DNA of 64,000 nucleotides from Dioszegia crocea (taxonomy: Eukaryota; Basidiomycota; Tremellomycetes; Tremellales; Bulleribasidiaceae), in contig BCKK01000004.1 in assembly GCA_001600615.1 (NCBI GenBank), positions 1,289,316 through 1,353,315 of the forward strand, read 5' to 3'. This document shows positions 12,501 to 24,443 of the stretch, piece after piece. The notes under the pieces were generated by a model. That model was not told the origin of the DNA and searched no databases. It was given only the letters and a program-made list of their open reading frames with translations. The position numbers and the translations under genes were made by a program. Every line of letters begins with the position of its first letter. Within the stretch, counting starts at the first letter, position 1.

Positions 12501-15500
12501 CGACCACCGGTACCTTCGGCGATAACGACAAAGGCACCGTTGGAACCAGCGCCGACCCAGGGGGAGGGGAGAGCGACAGTGGGGATAGCGGAGACAGCTG
12601 ATGATGCAGAGGCAGAGGCGGAAGAGGCACCCGATACCGATGCACTAGCCGAAGCAGTGATAGCGTTCAAGTCCGAGTTGAGGTTGGCAAGGGCGGAAGG
12701 CTGGATGAACAATGTCATGGCAGCGGGACCTCCGCACATTTGCGTCTTGTCGCCGCTGCAAGCCATGTTGCCGTTGGGGGATGTCTTGGAGAGCGCAGCC
12801 CCGCCCGAGAGGACGTTACCGCAGTAGCACTCGCTTCCGTATTCAACACCGGCCATGGTGAAGCCCTGGGCCGTGCAGTAGTTGACGCACTTGGCAAATG
12901 TCATGTCCGGCGCTGAGGTGGCTGCGCCAGTTAGAGCTCGACCGCTGGTAGCCTCGGCAATGACAACGAAGGCGCCGTTGGGTCCAGCTCCAACCCAGGG
13001 GGAGGGGAGAGCGACGGTGGGGATGGAAGCGGCCGCTGACGAGGCGGCGGAGGACGCGGACGAGACGGTGGCAGAGCCCGATACCGAAGCGCTGCTGGAA
13101 CCAGTCATAGCGTTCAAGTCCGAGTTGAGGTTGGCAAGGGCGGAGGGCTGGATGAACAAGGTCATGGCAGCAGGACCTCCGCACATCTCGGTCTTGTCGC
13201 CGCTGCAGGGCATGTTGCCATTGGGGGAGGTCTTTGATAGCGCCGCGCCGCCTGAGAGGACATTGCCACAGTAGCACTCGCTTCCGTACTCGACACCGGC
13301 CATGGTGAAGCCTTGGGCGGTACAGTAGTTGACACACTTGGCGTAAGTCATGTCCGGAGCCGAGGTGGCGGCGCCGGTGAGGGCTCGACCGCTGGTAGCT
13401 TCGGCGATGACAACGTAGGCCCCGTTGGACCCAGCGTTGATCCAAGGGGAGGGGAGAGCGATGGTAGGAGCAGCGGTAGCGGCAGAGGAAGCAGCCGAAG
13501 AGGCAGCAGCCGAGACAGAGGCGCTGGCGGACGCAATGAAAGCGTTGAGATCCGGGTTCAGCGCAGCAACGGCTGCGGGCTGGACAAAGAGGGTCAAAGC
13601 CGCAGCTCCACCGCAGTTCGAGCTGATGTCGCCAGTGCACGCCATGTTGCCGTTGGGGGATGTCTTTGAAAGAGCAGCGCCATGCTCAAGAATGTTGCCA
13701 CAGTGACATTCGTGTGCGTACTCTACGCCGGCCATGGTGAAGCCTTGAGACGAGCAGTAGGAGACGCACTTGGCGAATGTCATGTCATTCGCCTCGAGGT
13801 AGCCACCGGAAAGGGCTCGACCGTTGGTACCCTCAGCAATGGTGATGAGGGCTCCGTTGGCACCAGCGGGCATCCAGGGGGAAGGGAGAGTTGTGGCTAG
13901 GGCATGCGCAGCCGACGCTGAAGCAGCAGCGCTGGAGGAGGAGATCGAAGCTGAGACTGCCGAGGCAGATGCAGCGACGGAAGTGAGGGTGAATTGCGCC
14001 GCTGACGCTGAGAGTGAAGACGCCAATGAAGATGCCTCAGCCATGCTTGTGGCGGAATAGATCGACGCGGACGCGCTGAGACTCGCAAGAATCGAGCCAG
14101 CAACCGACGCCGAGGCTGAGATGGAGCCGGCAAGTGACTGACTCGCGGAAACTGAGTCGGCGACGGACTGACTAGCAGCAAGGGAGGAAGCTGCTGACGC
14201 AGCACTGGCCGATATGGACTGGCTGACCGAGAGGGAGCTCGCGACAGAAGCAGCGACGCTCTGACTGGCGGAGATGGAGTTGGCAACCGATTGACTGGCA
14301 GAGAGGGAGCTAGCAAGGGATGCTGAAGCGCTCTCGCTAGCGGCGACGGAGTTGGCGACGGACTGAGCAAGGGATGCAGCAGCTGAGGCTGACGCGCTAG
14401 CCGAGATCGATTGGGAAAGTGACTGGCTCTGCGAGAGGGAGCTAGCTACAGATGCAGCGACGCTCTGACTGGCAGAAATCGAGCTGGCCAACGATTGACT
14501 AGCAGAGAGGGAGCTGGCAACGGATGCAGATGCGCTCTCGCTAGCAGCAACGGACTGAGCAAGGGACGCAGCAGCCGAGGCGGACGCGCTAGCCGAGATC
14601 GATTGGGAAAGTGACTGGCTCTGCGAGAGGGAGCTAGCCGCAGACGCAGCGACGCTCTGACTGACAGAGATCGAGCTGGCCAACGATTGACTAGCAGAGA
14701 GGGAACTCGCAACAGATGCTGAAGCGCTCTCGCTAGCGGCGACCGAGTTGGCGACGGACTGAGCAAGGGATGCAGCAGCCGAGGCCGACGCACTAGCCGA
14801 GATCGATTGGGATAGCGACTGACTCTGCGAGAGGGAGCTAGCCACAGACGCAGAGACACTCTGACTGGCAGAGACCGAATTGGCAACCGACTGACTGGCA
14901 GAGAGGGAGCTGGCGAGGGATGCCGATGCACTCTGGCTCGCAGCGACGGAGTTGGCGACGGACTGGGCAAGTGAAGCAGCAGCCGAGACCGACGCGCTGG
15001 CGGAGATTGACTGGCTGAGCGACAAAGAGCTTGATAGCGACTCCGATGCGCTGCGACTAGCCGACACCGAGTTTGCCACCGACTGCGAGGCCGAAAGTGA
15101 AGAAGCCAGTGAAGCGGACGCACTCTGACTTGCCGAGATCGATTGTGAGAGGGAGCTCGAGAGGGAAGCGGAAGCGCTCTGGCTGGCAGCTATCGATTGG
15201 GAGATCGACTGCGAGGTGGAGACGGAGTTGGCAACCGACTGCGAAGCCGATAGGGATGCAGCCAAGACTGACGCACTCTGACTAGCAGATACCGACTGGG
15301 AGAGGGAGAGGGAACTCGACAATGAGGCAGATGCACTCAGGCTGGCAGCGGCGGACTGCGAGAGCGAGCTTGAGAGGGACGCCGACGCGCTCTGACTGGC
15401 AGCGATCGATTGGGAGATCGACTGGGAGGTGGACACCGAGTTGGCAACGCTCTGACTGGCAGAGATGGAGTTGGCGAGACTCTGGCTGGCAGAGATCGAG

Positions 15501-17467
15501 TTCGCAAGACTCTGGCTGGTGGAGACCGAGTTCGCTGCCGACTGCGAGGCAGAGATCGATGCAGCCAGGGAAGCGGACGCGCTCTGGCTGGCAGATATCG
15601 ACTGCGAGAGGGAGAGGGAGCTCGATGCCGAAGCGGAAGCACTCAAGCTGGCAGCGACTGACTGCGAAAGAGAGATGGAGCTCGATAGGGAAGCCGAGGC
15701 ACTCTGACTGGCAGCGATCGATTGCGAAATTGACTGGGATGTGGACACCGAGTTGGCAACGCTCTGGCTGGTTGACACCGAGTTTGCGACCGACTGCGAG
15801 GCGGAGACGGAAGCTGCCAAGGAGGCCGACGCACTCTGACTAGCAGAGACCGATTTCGAGAGGGAGAGGGAGCTCGAAAGCGAAGCTGACGCACTCTGAC
15901 TGGCAGAGATGGACTGCGAGAGAGAGAGTGAACTCGAGAGGGATGCAGAAGCACTCTGACTGGCAGAGATCGACTGTGAGAGGGAGAGGGAGCTCGACAG
16001 TGATGCGGAGGCGCTCTGACTGGCAGATAACGATTGGGATATCGATTGCGAAGTGGATATCGAGTTGGCAATGCTCTGGCTGGTGGACACAGAGTTTGCA
16101 ACCGACTGCGATGCCGACACCGAAGCAGCGAGGGATGCTGACGCACTCTGGCTAGCAGAGATGGACTGCGAGAGAGAGAGGGAGCTCGAGAGGGATGCGG
16201 AAGCACTCTGGCTGGCAGAAATCGACTGTGACAGGGAGAGGGAGCTCGACAGTGAAGCGGAGGCACTCTGACTGGCAGAGACGGACTGCGACAGGGAGAG
16301 GGAGCTCGACAATGATGCCGATGCGCTCTGGCTGGCAGCTAGCGATTGGGAGATCGACTGTGATGTTGACACCGAATTGGCGACGCTCTGACTAGCAGAG
16401 ACCGAATTTGCGAGTGATTGTGACGCAGAAACGGACGCTGCCAACGACGCCGAGGCACTCTGACTGGCAGATACGGATTTCGAGAGGGATAGGGAGCTCG
16501 AAAGCGAGGCTGACGCACTCTGACTGGCAGCAACTGATTGCGACAGGGAGAGTGAGCTCGAAAGGGAGGCAGAAGCGCTCTGACTGGCAGACAGCGATTG
16601 CGAAATCGATTGGGATGTGGATATCGAATTTGCAACGCTCTGGCTGGCAGAAAGTGATTGGGAAATCGATTGGGAGGTAGATACCGAATTCGCAACGCTC
16701 TGCGATACCGACTGACTGAGCCTGAACATCAGCTTTGGTTCAACTTTGTAACTCACGAAGATGACGCAGCGATCGACGCCGAAAGAGCTTGACTGGCACT
16801 CTGGGACCTGTCTCGTCAGCCAAATCCCAGATAGCGCAGACTGAAAAGGATGAACTTACACGGACAACGACAGCGATGAGCTAGAAGCGATGCTAGCAGA
16901 TAATGCCGCCGAAGCAGACAGCGAGGAAGATGCTGAAAGACTGCTGGAGGAGTAGGCAGAGGCGGATGCACTGAGGGATAGGGATGATGATCTCGAGATG
17001 CTAGCGGCAAGGGAGCTCGCCGAGGATATGCTGGAGGAGGAGGAAGCAGCCTCGGCGGGTGAGACGTAATTGGGCGAAGCGTAAACTTGCAACCCGAAAT
17101 CCCCACCACAGCTCAAGGCGATGGCGCCGGGGCAGTTGTAGGTGGAGCATAGATTCGACCCAGCCGGCTTTCCGGTGGTAGCGATGGCATTGTCACAGTA
17201 GCATTCCGAAGCGTATTCGACACCGGCGAGCTGATAACCGAGGGCTATACAGTTCTGAATGCACTTGGTGGGAGTCATAGCTGGGATGTTGAGGTATTGC
17301 TTCGTAAGGGTCCGGGTCTGCGAATCGGTGTAACATCCCAGATATTCGTAGCCGTTGACGACAGTGCCAACCGCAGGAGGTGAAACTAGGAGTCGCTTGA
17401 CAGGGAGACGCGCAGCGTCGGCCTGACCAAGGAGGGTGAGAAGGGTGAGGGCGATGAAGAATTTCAT
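9567..17467 (-). CDS. giant secreted protein with eleven WSC modules and Ser-rich repeat stalk
   Basis: 2,532 residues from eight exons: 17467-16860, 16807-16757, 16721-11547 (5,175 nt), 11504-11076, 11041-10691, 10645-10121, 10074-9760 and 9711-9567; the sum is an exact multiple of three. A signal peptide (MKFFIALTLLTLLGQADAA) leads into WSC module 1 (GYEYLGCYTDS, ASECYCDNA). Residues about 143-1160 are almost only S, A, Q, L, V, I and N in a 20-residue repeat (SASQSASASLSSSLSLSQSI type). Ten more WSC modules follow, each with GRAL..A, AKC..YC, GVEY..ECYCGN and CSGD...CGG signatures. It ends inside the last module (AVSLYTS) with no membrane helix or GPI tail, so it looks released or wall-trapped. 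WSC modules are cysteine-rich and thought to bind glycans; the stalk should be heavily O-mannosylated. A role in wall, adhesion or matrix is inference. Confidence 0.9.
11820..13890 (-). repeat. tandem array of five intronless WSC modules (D2-D6)
   Basis: Five copies of a 430-450 bp module run head to tail within one exon. The conserved stretch around the AKC..YC motif recurs near 12018, 12446, 12885, 13332 and 13772 (spacings 428, 439, 447, 440). Modules 3-5 are nearly identical in protein. Each starts with LPSPW, carries about 95 residues of WSC and ends with a short Ser/Ala linker. Confidence 0.88.
14090..16720 (-). repeat. 60-bp Ser-rich coding repeat
   Basis: A coding minisatellite with a base period of 60 bp (20 residues), clearest at 15841-16020, where three consecutive 60-bp blocks align along their whole length. 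Variants insert or drop VANSVSTSQ-type sub-units. The repeat contains almost no charged or aromatic residues. It continues in degenerate form to about 13890, and toward the N-terminus in the two preceding exons (to about 17040). Confidence 0.9.
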
Positions 17468-19663
17468 CGTGAGAAGTGGGGGAGGTGCGGGGAGGCGGTC
17501 GGGAGGATGGTCGGATAGGGGGTGAACGGTGTCGACACAGTCGAAGTGGGTGGGTGGTGCGAGCAAAATCCATCTTCAAGCTATATATCAGCGCTGACTT
17601 TGCTCACTACAGCGGCTCGCCGATCACTTACCGTTTGAGGAATACCGCTTGCGGGATTCTGAAGGTAATCTTGAGCTTAGCGCCGAAGCGCGGCCGGCGG
17701 TCTAGATGTGATCAGTCCGCTATACTAACCGGTAGGGTCAGCGGCGGCGGCCTCGGCGTCGCTTGTGTTCCCCGCCTACCCAATGGATAGCCATAGAAGA
17801 CGCATTGAGCATCATCGAGCTCGCCAGATGGGCTCTTTTGAGTTTTTGGCGCCTTCCAAATTGCGGCGATCAGGCACTTCCGGCATTGTTGCACAACTCC
17901 GGACATCCCCGCATTCGGCAATTCTGACCGTTTCAGGCAATTTGTCGTTCCTCCATGTCTTATAGATCTCTGGTGTCCTCATAGATTAGATTAGAAGGTG
18001 AGACCTTCTCGGTGAGACGCCCGCCGACCGGCCAGGCTTTGCCGGCAGTCAGTGAGACATCCGGACTTACCCTGTTGTGAAACAAGGCCAACGGCGATCT
18101 TTTGAGAATGAGGCCAATTCGACGGATAGCTATCACTTAGATCGACTGCTAATGGTAAGGTTGCCTTTCAGTTGTGGCCCGTGTGTTGCGGCATGAGATG
18201 CAGAATACCTAGACGGAAGTCTAGACGGAAGTCTAGACGGAAGTCAAGCTGTAGTGATCCTCCGCCCAGGAATTGGCTCTGACGGATAAGAGCTGACCGT
18301 GCCATCGGAGACGATGATTTGAGACTCGTATAGTGTGGATCGATCTCCGGTTCCTTATCATAATCACTGCGACTGCGCTGTATACAAGTCAGGATCGGGC
18401 TCACATCCACTCTGCATCCTTTAAATCTGACGCGAGCTGCCTTGTATAGCCGATCGGGGGCCTTAACGCGCCCTGTATGAAGAGAACATTAACATTGGGC
18501 TTCAGCACACATGGCCCTAGCTGGACTAGCTCGTTCGTAATCGGAGAAACAGGTGCATAAGAGCCGCTATATTCTCAAGTCCCTCGAGGCAGTCAAATGC
18601 ATCAGTCTATACATCCCCTGAACTCTAATGTTCGGACATCAGATCTTGTTAGAATGCGGAACCCTGGACTGTCACGTTGATCGAAATCACGTACATGCAC
18701 CAGTACTCGCTTCAGAGGTAGAATGATATTCAGCGAGCGGGGTGGGTTCCCGTAGCCCATGTCCCTCCATTGATGATCGGTCTCATGCATGATGTAGGGT
18801 ATTCCCGCGTCACGATTGGAGGTTGATATCGTGTGCGGCTTTACTTCTGAGAATGCCGAATTCCCCTAGCCCGTCTACCTTGCGGATCTGAAGTGAAGTG
18901 CAGGCCCGTTACTTACGTATCATTGGCATGAGACACGAGATGCTTTCCAGTCCAGGCGCTTAGCGCTTTGCTCATGGGCGAAAGAATGCCTTTCCTTGGT
19001 CGGCTGTCGTCCTGTCATGTTGGATGGTGCTGAGAGGTTGTAGCCTGAGAATTGAATATTGAGGCGCGTTCGGGGTCGTCGTGACTGAGATCTGGCAGCC
19101 GTGGCGTTCAGTTGAGGGAAGTAAGACAGCATCCGATGGAGTTGACGAGACCCTCAGCGAAAGGTGTGCCTGTGCCATCAGCACATCAGAACAGATTAGA
19201 ACAGGTCATCCGGCCCATCGCGGCGGTGCCACCCAATCGAGTTTGCGATGTTGCAAGTACTCAAACGGCTGCTCGACATCCGGTGTGTCAGGCGTATCCA
19301 AGGGTCAGACACAGGGCTCGACGATCTCCTAGTACGTTCAGCTTATAGTGACCGATACCGTTTATTAGCCATCGGAGCGGAAGGCCAGGTCATCTCGGTT
19401 CCGCTCCGAATCCCGCCCAGGAATGGCCGCCAAGATGTCGCAAGCGGTCAACACTGATTAGTGGATCAACGGCAAGCGAGCAGTCATCGGAAGCTTCCTC
19501 AATTGTGAGAGAGTATATGATAGACTAGACAGGGACATGATGCAAGGTGAAGTCAGCGATTTGGATTTCGGACGCGTCGAGCGGTCTTGTTTTTGCCACT
19601 CACCTCATACACCATCACCAGCTCCCAACGCTACTCCTCTACATCAGATCCAACCCAGCCGCC
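17468..19663. other. 2.2-kb gene-free region upstream of the WSC gene and DCC1
   Basis: The longest stretch without a supported gene. It separates two divergent starts. Open frames do not exceed about 104 codons, and none shows splice signals combined with conserved motifs. It contains one short tandem repeat (18209-18244). I saw no terminal inverted repeats, LTRs or reverse-transcriptase or transposase fragments. A long upstream control region for the wall protein or an unannotated non-coding RNA are possible but unsupported. Confidence 0.5.
18209..18244. repeat. 12-bp direct repeat, three perfect copies
   Basis: The unit CTAGACGGAAGT is present three times in tandem without mismatch, in the middle of the gene-free stretch. 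Confidence 0.9.
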
Positions 19664-20952
19664 ATGTCCAAGAACAAGCGCGTGACCTTACGCTACCCAC
19701 CTCAATTGCTCGAAGAGAACTACCAGCTACTTGAGTTGCCCGCTGAGATATTGAAGCAAATTGAAGGGAAGACGGACGCGTTTCCGTGAGTCGTCCTGAC
19801 GCGAAGCTTGCTAATTTCAGTCTCACCATCAAAGGTCGACCGTCCGACGACGCAGTCATATGTACACCTACATCCACATATCTAATCCGCACTGTCGGTA
19901 TATCCAACTCTCTCCTTGTCTGCCGCCAACCTACATCGCCAAATCCGAACGGAAATGCCGAGGTGGAGATTCGCGATGTCAGCCATGAGCTTTTGGAGCT
20001 GGTGCCCCATGCCCCAAACCTGGATAGGATCCGTACACTCCTACGACCCACGGCGTGGAAAGGAGTGGGCCATGCGCTAGAACCGAGATTAGGGAAGAGG
20101 AAGCGTGAGAGGGAGTGGAGTAAAGAGCAGATGGAAAGTGTGATTCAGGCGAGTGACGCAGAGTTGACTGCTGGATTGAAGGCGAGAAATGTCGTCGAGA
20201 TTGATAGTGAGTCGGTCTATAATCAGAGCTGATCCAGACCGCCTCGTCATGCTCCCACCCCTAGCCCTTGGTCCACTCCTCTCCATCACTTTCAACCTTC
20301 TGGCTATACACAGTACCACGCCTCTCAGCAGTGTCAAAACCGGGATAGTACGATCCCCTTCGCGTGCCATCATTCAAGCCCTGGAGGAGGATCACGAGGT
20401 GGACCCAAGCATCAGTTCAGCTGTCATACGACTATTCTCATCAGCGACGGCAGGAGCTATAGGCGTCGACCAATCTGGGGAGATTGACGTCGAATGGATT
20501 GCGGATACGCGAGGGATGGTTCGGGAGGTTGGAATGGGATTACTGGAGTCTACTAAGACTGCCAGACTGGACAATTTCGAACGAGATTGGCGGGCAGCGG
20601 TCTCAGACTGGGAAGAGCTGGTCGATATGCAGCTTCTCGAGGTGAGTCTTGACGTAGATAGAGCTGATCTCAGGGTAACTATCTGCTTAATCCCCCTCCA
20701 CCTTCGACATTCGCTCATTCTTCCCCAATCATCACCTACTTCTCCGCGCATACCCTCCCACTCGCCCCCGCCATCCGCTTTGCCGACCTTTTCCTCACCC
20801 GTACACCATGGAAACCAAGCGAGATGACGCCCTTCTTGAAAGGTCTATACAGAGAAGGAGACACCAAGGAGCGGGATAAGCTGGTATCGAAATTCATCAG
20901 AGTGGTAAAGGACAAGCAGGAGACTTGGTGGTATCCTCGGCGCAGTGGATAA
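19664..20952 (+). CDS. DCC1: sister chromatid cohesion protein DCC1
   Basis: Subunit of the Ctf18-Dcc1-Ctf8 module that joins RFC2-5 to load PCNA during S phase and establish cohesion. 396 residues; exons 19664-19785, 19821-20206, 20238-20641 and 20674-20952. The N-terminal region reads RYPPQLLEENYQLLELPAEI, then DDAVICTPTSTYLIRTVGIS NSLLVC, the typical beta-strand core of Dcc1. Helical middle and C-terminal winged-helix regions follow (LALGPLLSITFNLL; ITYFSAHTLPLAPAIRFADL). Three introns are 35, 31 and 32 nt. Converges with the WBP2-like gene, 141 bp apart. Confidence 0.88.
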
Positions 20953-21093
20953 GGATGAGATGTGCAGAGCAAGAGCAAGAGCAGTTGGCCAGCGGCGGGA
21001 TGTTGCGGATGCAATGTATCGCGAACTCCAACTTCAGGGTGATATGAGGTTCAATAGGACGCTGTACAACTATGCTTGATATACAGCTAAGAA

Positions 21094-21691
21094 TCAGCTT
21101 AGTCCCTGCGTCAACTCACGAAGCTCTTCCTCTTCGCCCCGTCTCCTATGCTCCTCCCATCTAGACCTTTCCCCCTCTATAATCTTCCATACGGCATGAG
21201 CCGACCCATCCCCCACGATCAGCTTCGCCTCCAAGCTAGCCCCTCTTCCTGGACTAGGTAGCGTCTCCCGCTCTAATGGATCAGGGAGGAACGACAACGC
21301 AATGTTGTTGGCTGAAAGTAAAGGTAGGTTGAATTTGCTAGAGAGGAGTACGGGCTGAGTGAGCGTTGATCGACGTCGACTTACATAGGGTATGATGAGG
21401 GACGTGAGGGATCCTGAATCTCCTATAAAGACCACCTTTTCTCAGCTCAGTCATTTGGCAGGCCTACCCTCTGATTTGTAACCCAAAGACGACCCTTGGC
21501 GTAATCGTTACGCTTGGGTCCAGCCATCGTTGCCGGAATCCTCAGCTCCAGATCAGTCACATTGCCCTGCGTGAGAGCATTCTCCCCTGTTCATCAGCTC
21601 TTTATGACGTAGAGGACTGGATCAGGCCTAGCATATACTTACCTGGCTGTAGCTTCAGCTGTGAGCTCGAGGCGATGGTATTGAGGGACAT
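21094..21691 (-). CDS. WBP2-like GRAM-domain protein
   Basis: 159-residue protein, exons 21691-21643, 21586-21468, 21435-21385 and 21354-21094. The central part reads KGRLWVTNQRVVFIGDSGS, then SLIIPY and SSKFNLPLLSANN. This matches the GRAM domain of WBP2-type proteins (UPF0664 in fission yeast), where KG.L.LTN.RLVF precedes a loop naming a protein-contact site. Such domains bind lipids or proteins at membranes. The third intron (30 nt) is stop-free and frame-neutral; I spliced it because the flanks then align with the family. No PPxY motifs, so it is not a full WBP2 orthologue. Function here is unknown. Confidence 0.75.
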
Positions 21692-22037
21692 GATGTACAG
21701 AGTTGAAACACACCCGGATATCTCCGTGTGACGAAGCGTCGAGATGAAACGCTAATATGAGGGTGTTGTTGACTCTTGTCTCTGTTGTTAGGAGCTGGAA
21801 ACTATACTGACATGTAGCTACACTCACTCATCCAGCTTTTCAGCTTCCAATCAAGCATCACTCCGCGGAAAAAACGAGTCGCGGACGACTAGCTCCACCG
21901 ACATTACGAGCTATAAATCGTGCAGCTGGCGCACCGCATTTGCCACCCATACCTGCGACCCATCTCGCTTCTGAGAAGTCCAGAAGCCTTCAGTCGGAAG
22001 CCCGAGCTCAGCTTCGGGCCTCCTCCACGCCCGCGCC
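21692..22037. promoter_or_regulatory. divergent promoter, WBP2-like and BTB genes
   Basis: 346 bp between two divergent starts. No coding potential on its own; the CT-rich sequence immediately upstream of 22038 probably belongs to the BTB gene's leader. Confidence 0.4.
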
Positions 22038-23881
22038 ATGTCGACTCCAACTACTTCGAGAGCCCGAGTGCCGATTCCTCGCGCACAGACCTCTACGCCT
22101 ACACCTTCGCGCCGGCGCGATTCATCCCTTCGTTCATCCGTCAACCCCCCAATCATGGTCAACTCTCTATCCCCACTACCTCCGCACCACTCCAACCAGG
22201 CCACTGAAGATGGTGAGGTGTTCCATCGAGACCACACGCTCATCTCGTTTGAGTGGCAAATCCAGGGCCTGGATTGGCTTAGAAGGAGTCTGGAGGAGGT
22301 GCCAATCAGCGGATGGACAGTTGATTACGAGGTGGAGAATCCGGAAGTACTTCCTGAGCTGCTTAGAAGAGGTGTGGTGATAGGGGAAGGGTGGTACAAG
22401 CTGGACATGGGTGAGTAAGGTCTCTATTGAGCTGATGGCAGCCCGAACAATCCCCTCGCCCGGAAACCCTACATCATCCCTGGAAGAGGTAGCCGCAGCT
22501 ATTACCGAAGCTAGCGTTTCTGATCCGGGGTCCAACCCTCTTCCTACTTCCCTCTCCCTCTATATCACCTCGCCAACCCTGGAGTCTGCTCCGTTAGACT
22601 ACAGCTTCACTTCGGCAATCTTTGTCGGTATACGTCCAGCCCAGCCCGATGTTGGCCAGCGCCTATCGTACACCCGCTGGATATGGCATACTTCGGTCGA
22701 GCACGAGTTCACGAAAGACTCGGAGTACGTCGCGATCACCTTACCGCCGCTAGAAGAGCTGCTCGACATGTCGCCGATCCGAGAAGACAACGGCTTTGCA
22801 CTCTGCGTACAATTGGCAAGTCCCGCGCATCTGAAACCGGGGTTCACGATGCCGGACCAAAACACTGCTCCGCTCTCGATGATCCAGGGCTTGCGAAGCC
22901 TACTCGACTCTACTACTGGAGATGTTCAGTTCGTATGTCTGGAGCACGGCCCAGGAGGGTCGAGGAAACGCGTTCTCTACGCCCATTCGGAAATTCTCAG
23001 ATCCAGGAGTGACTACTTCAAGTCGCTCCTAGCTGGAGGATTTAAGGAGGTGGAAAGAGGCGGGAGAATCACTGTGGATGATGCAGACTTCGACACGGTC
23101 TACTGGCTCTTACAGTGAGTCTACGCAAGGAACTGACTGACTTCAGTTTCATCTACTGTAATGAACTCCGCTTCGCCCCCGTCGATAATGTCCGACAAGT
23201 GATGAACCGCCTCCAGCTGGATAAGCGGCAAGTCAAGCGTCTACTTGCTGGTCACTTCCCATCAGGCGAGTGGGAGTATCGAGCTATACCACTGGAGGAA
23301 GACAATATGTCATCCATGTCTGAGCTTGATCTGAGCGAAGCGGTCAGTAGCGCCAGCACATCGATCAGCCGATCTCCCCCTCCGGAGACTAAGCGTATCC
23401 CTTCGGCCATGGTGTCCGCGGTGACATCGCGCCGTCTATCCTCGAAGCCTAGCTCTCCGCCTCCCCTACCCCGCGGACATCTCCCCTTCAGACTGACCCA
23501 ACCCGACCCACACATCCACCCGACCGCGGTACCGGCACCGGCATCCCCATTGGCGATCTACATGTTGGCGCATAGGTATGGGCTGGAAGTGCTCGAGGAT
23601 TTGGCGAAGGAGCGTATACTCAAGGGTTTAACGGTCGACAATTGCATGCCCATGCTGTGAGTTTCATCCATCTCATCGCCGGCTACCGCTGACGAGCTGA
23701 TTCAAGTTTTGCAACAAACGCATACGATTCCCTCCATATCGACATACTCGACTTTGTGGTGGATTACTTTGGATCAGTACAACTATCCACCGAATTTCAA
23801 GTTTGCATCAAAGAGGTATCTGCGGGAGCGTGGGGGGAGACTGGAGGCGACGTCCTGATGTCGCTTTTCAAGCGATTGTAG
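22038..23881 (+). CDS. BTB/POZ-domain protein with MATH-like N-terminal half
   Basis: 576 residues; exons 22038-22410, 22442-23114, 23147-23656 and 23707-23881. A low-complexity N-terminus precedes a beta-rich region (HTLISFEWQIQGLDWL onward) that resembles a MATH domain in position. The BTB fold follows: VLYAHSEILRSRSDYFKSLL, GGRITVDDADFDTVYWLLHF, then IYCNEL. A Ser/Pro-rich insert (about residues 410-470) separates this from LAIYMLAHRYGLEVLEDLA, the typical BTB end. Such proteins usually act as Cullin-3 substrate adaptors; that is inferred from domain type. No Kelch or zinc-finger region is present. Confidence 0.82.
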
Positions 23882-24443
23882 ATTCGCTGCTGTATCCTGC
23901 GTGTCGAATGTCATGCTACGAATTACGAGCGAGAGCTGATGTGAGGGCGGCTCGGGTCTTTATGCGATACGATTGACATTACTGAGCAGGTATCCCAGTC
24001 ATTGATCAATTGAGAAGCTAGCAAACGCGGTCGGCCGCCACCAAGGCCAGCCTTCTATTGCCACCTAAAGTTTTCCGGGACGCCATCTCTAGTCTTACGT
24101 TCCGTGTCATCTCGTCATTCCGGTCCTTGACGTAAGATAGGGTTTTCCATGCAAGGTCCAGCCCGAACAGCCGAGCCGGTGAACTATAAACGCAGAGCTA
24201 TCTATTGACTGGGACGATCCATCTCATCTACGAGCATACCAGTGGACACCACTGTAATCACCAAAACGGACGAGGCGTCAGAAAATCCCATACATCCTAT
24301 TGGCCCTGGCTCTGATCGGCAGGTCCCGCTTATCTTGACCTGCCTCGAGGAAAAGTCATCCCACGGTGATCATCCCAATGTGAGTAAAGGTCGCGTTCGG
24401 CACGAAAGGAGAAGATCCTAATTGACTCTCTAGCTGTACTGAG
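23882..24443. promoter_or_regulatory. intergenic/5' leader with probable UTR intron
   Basis: 562 bp upstream of the next gene. A good intron (GTGAGT donor at 24380, CTAATTGAC branch, CTCTAG acceptor at 24433) ends 10 nt before the ATG at 24444. The exon before it has an in-frame stop and no ATG, so this intron appears to lie in the 5' leader. Confidence 0.5.

Noticed and set aside
13897..16695. Many antisense open frames (up to 225 codons) across the WSC gene's Ser-rich region
   Set aside because: They arise from the repeated, stop-poor codon composition of the sense strand, are low-complexity, and have no splice sites or domains.
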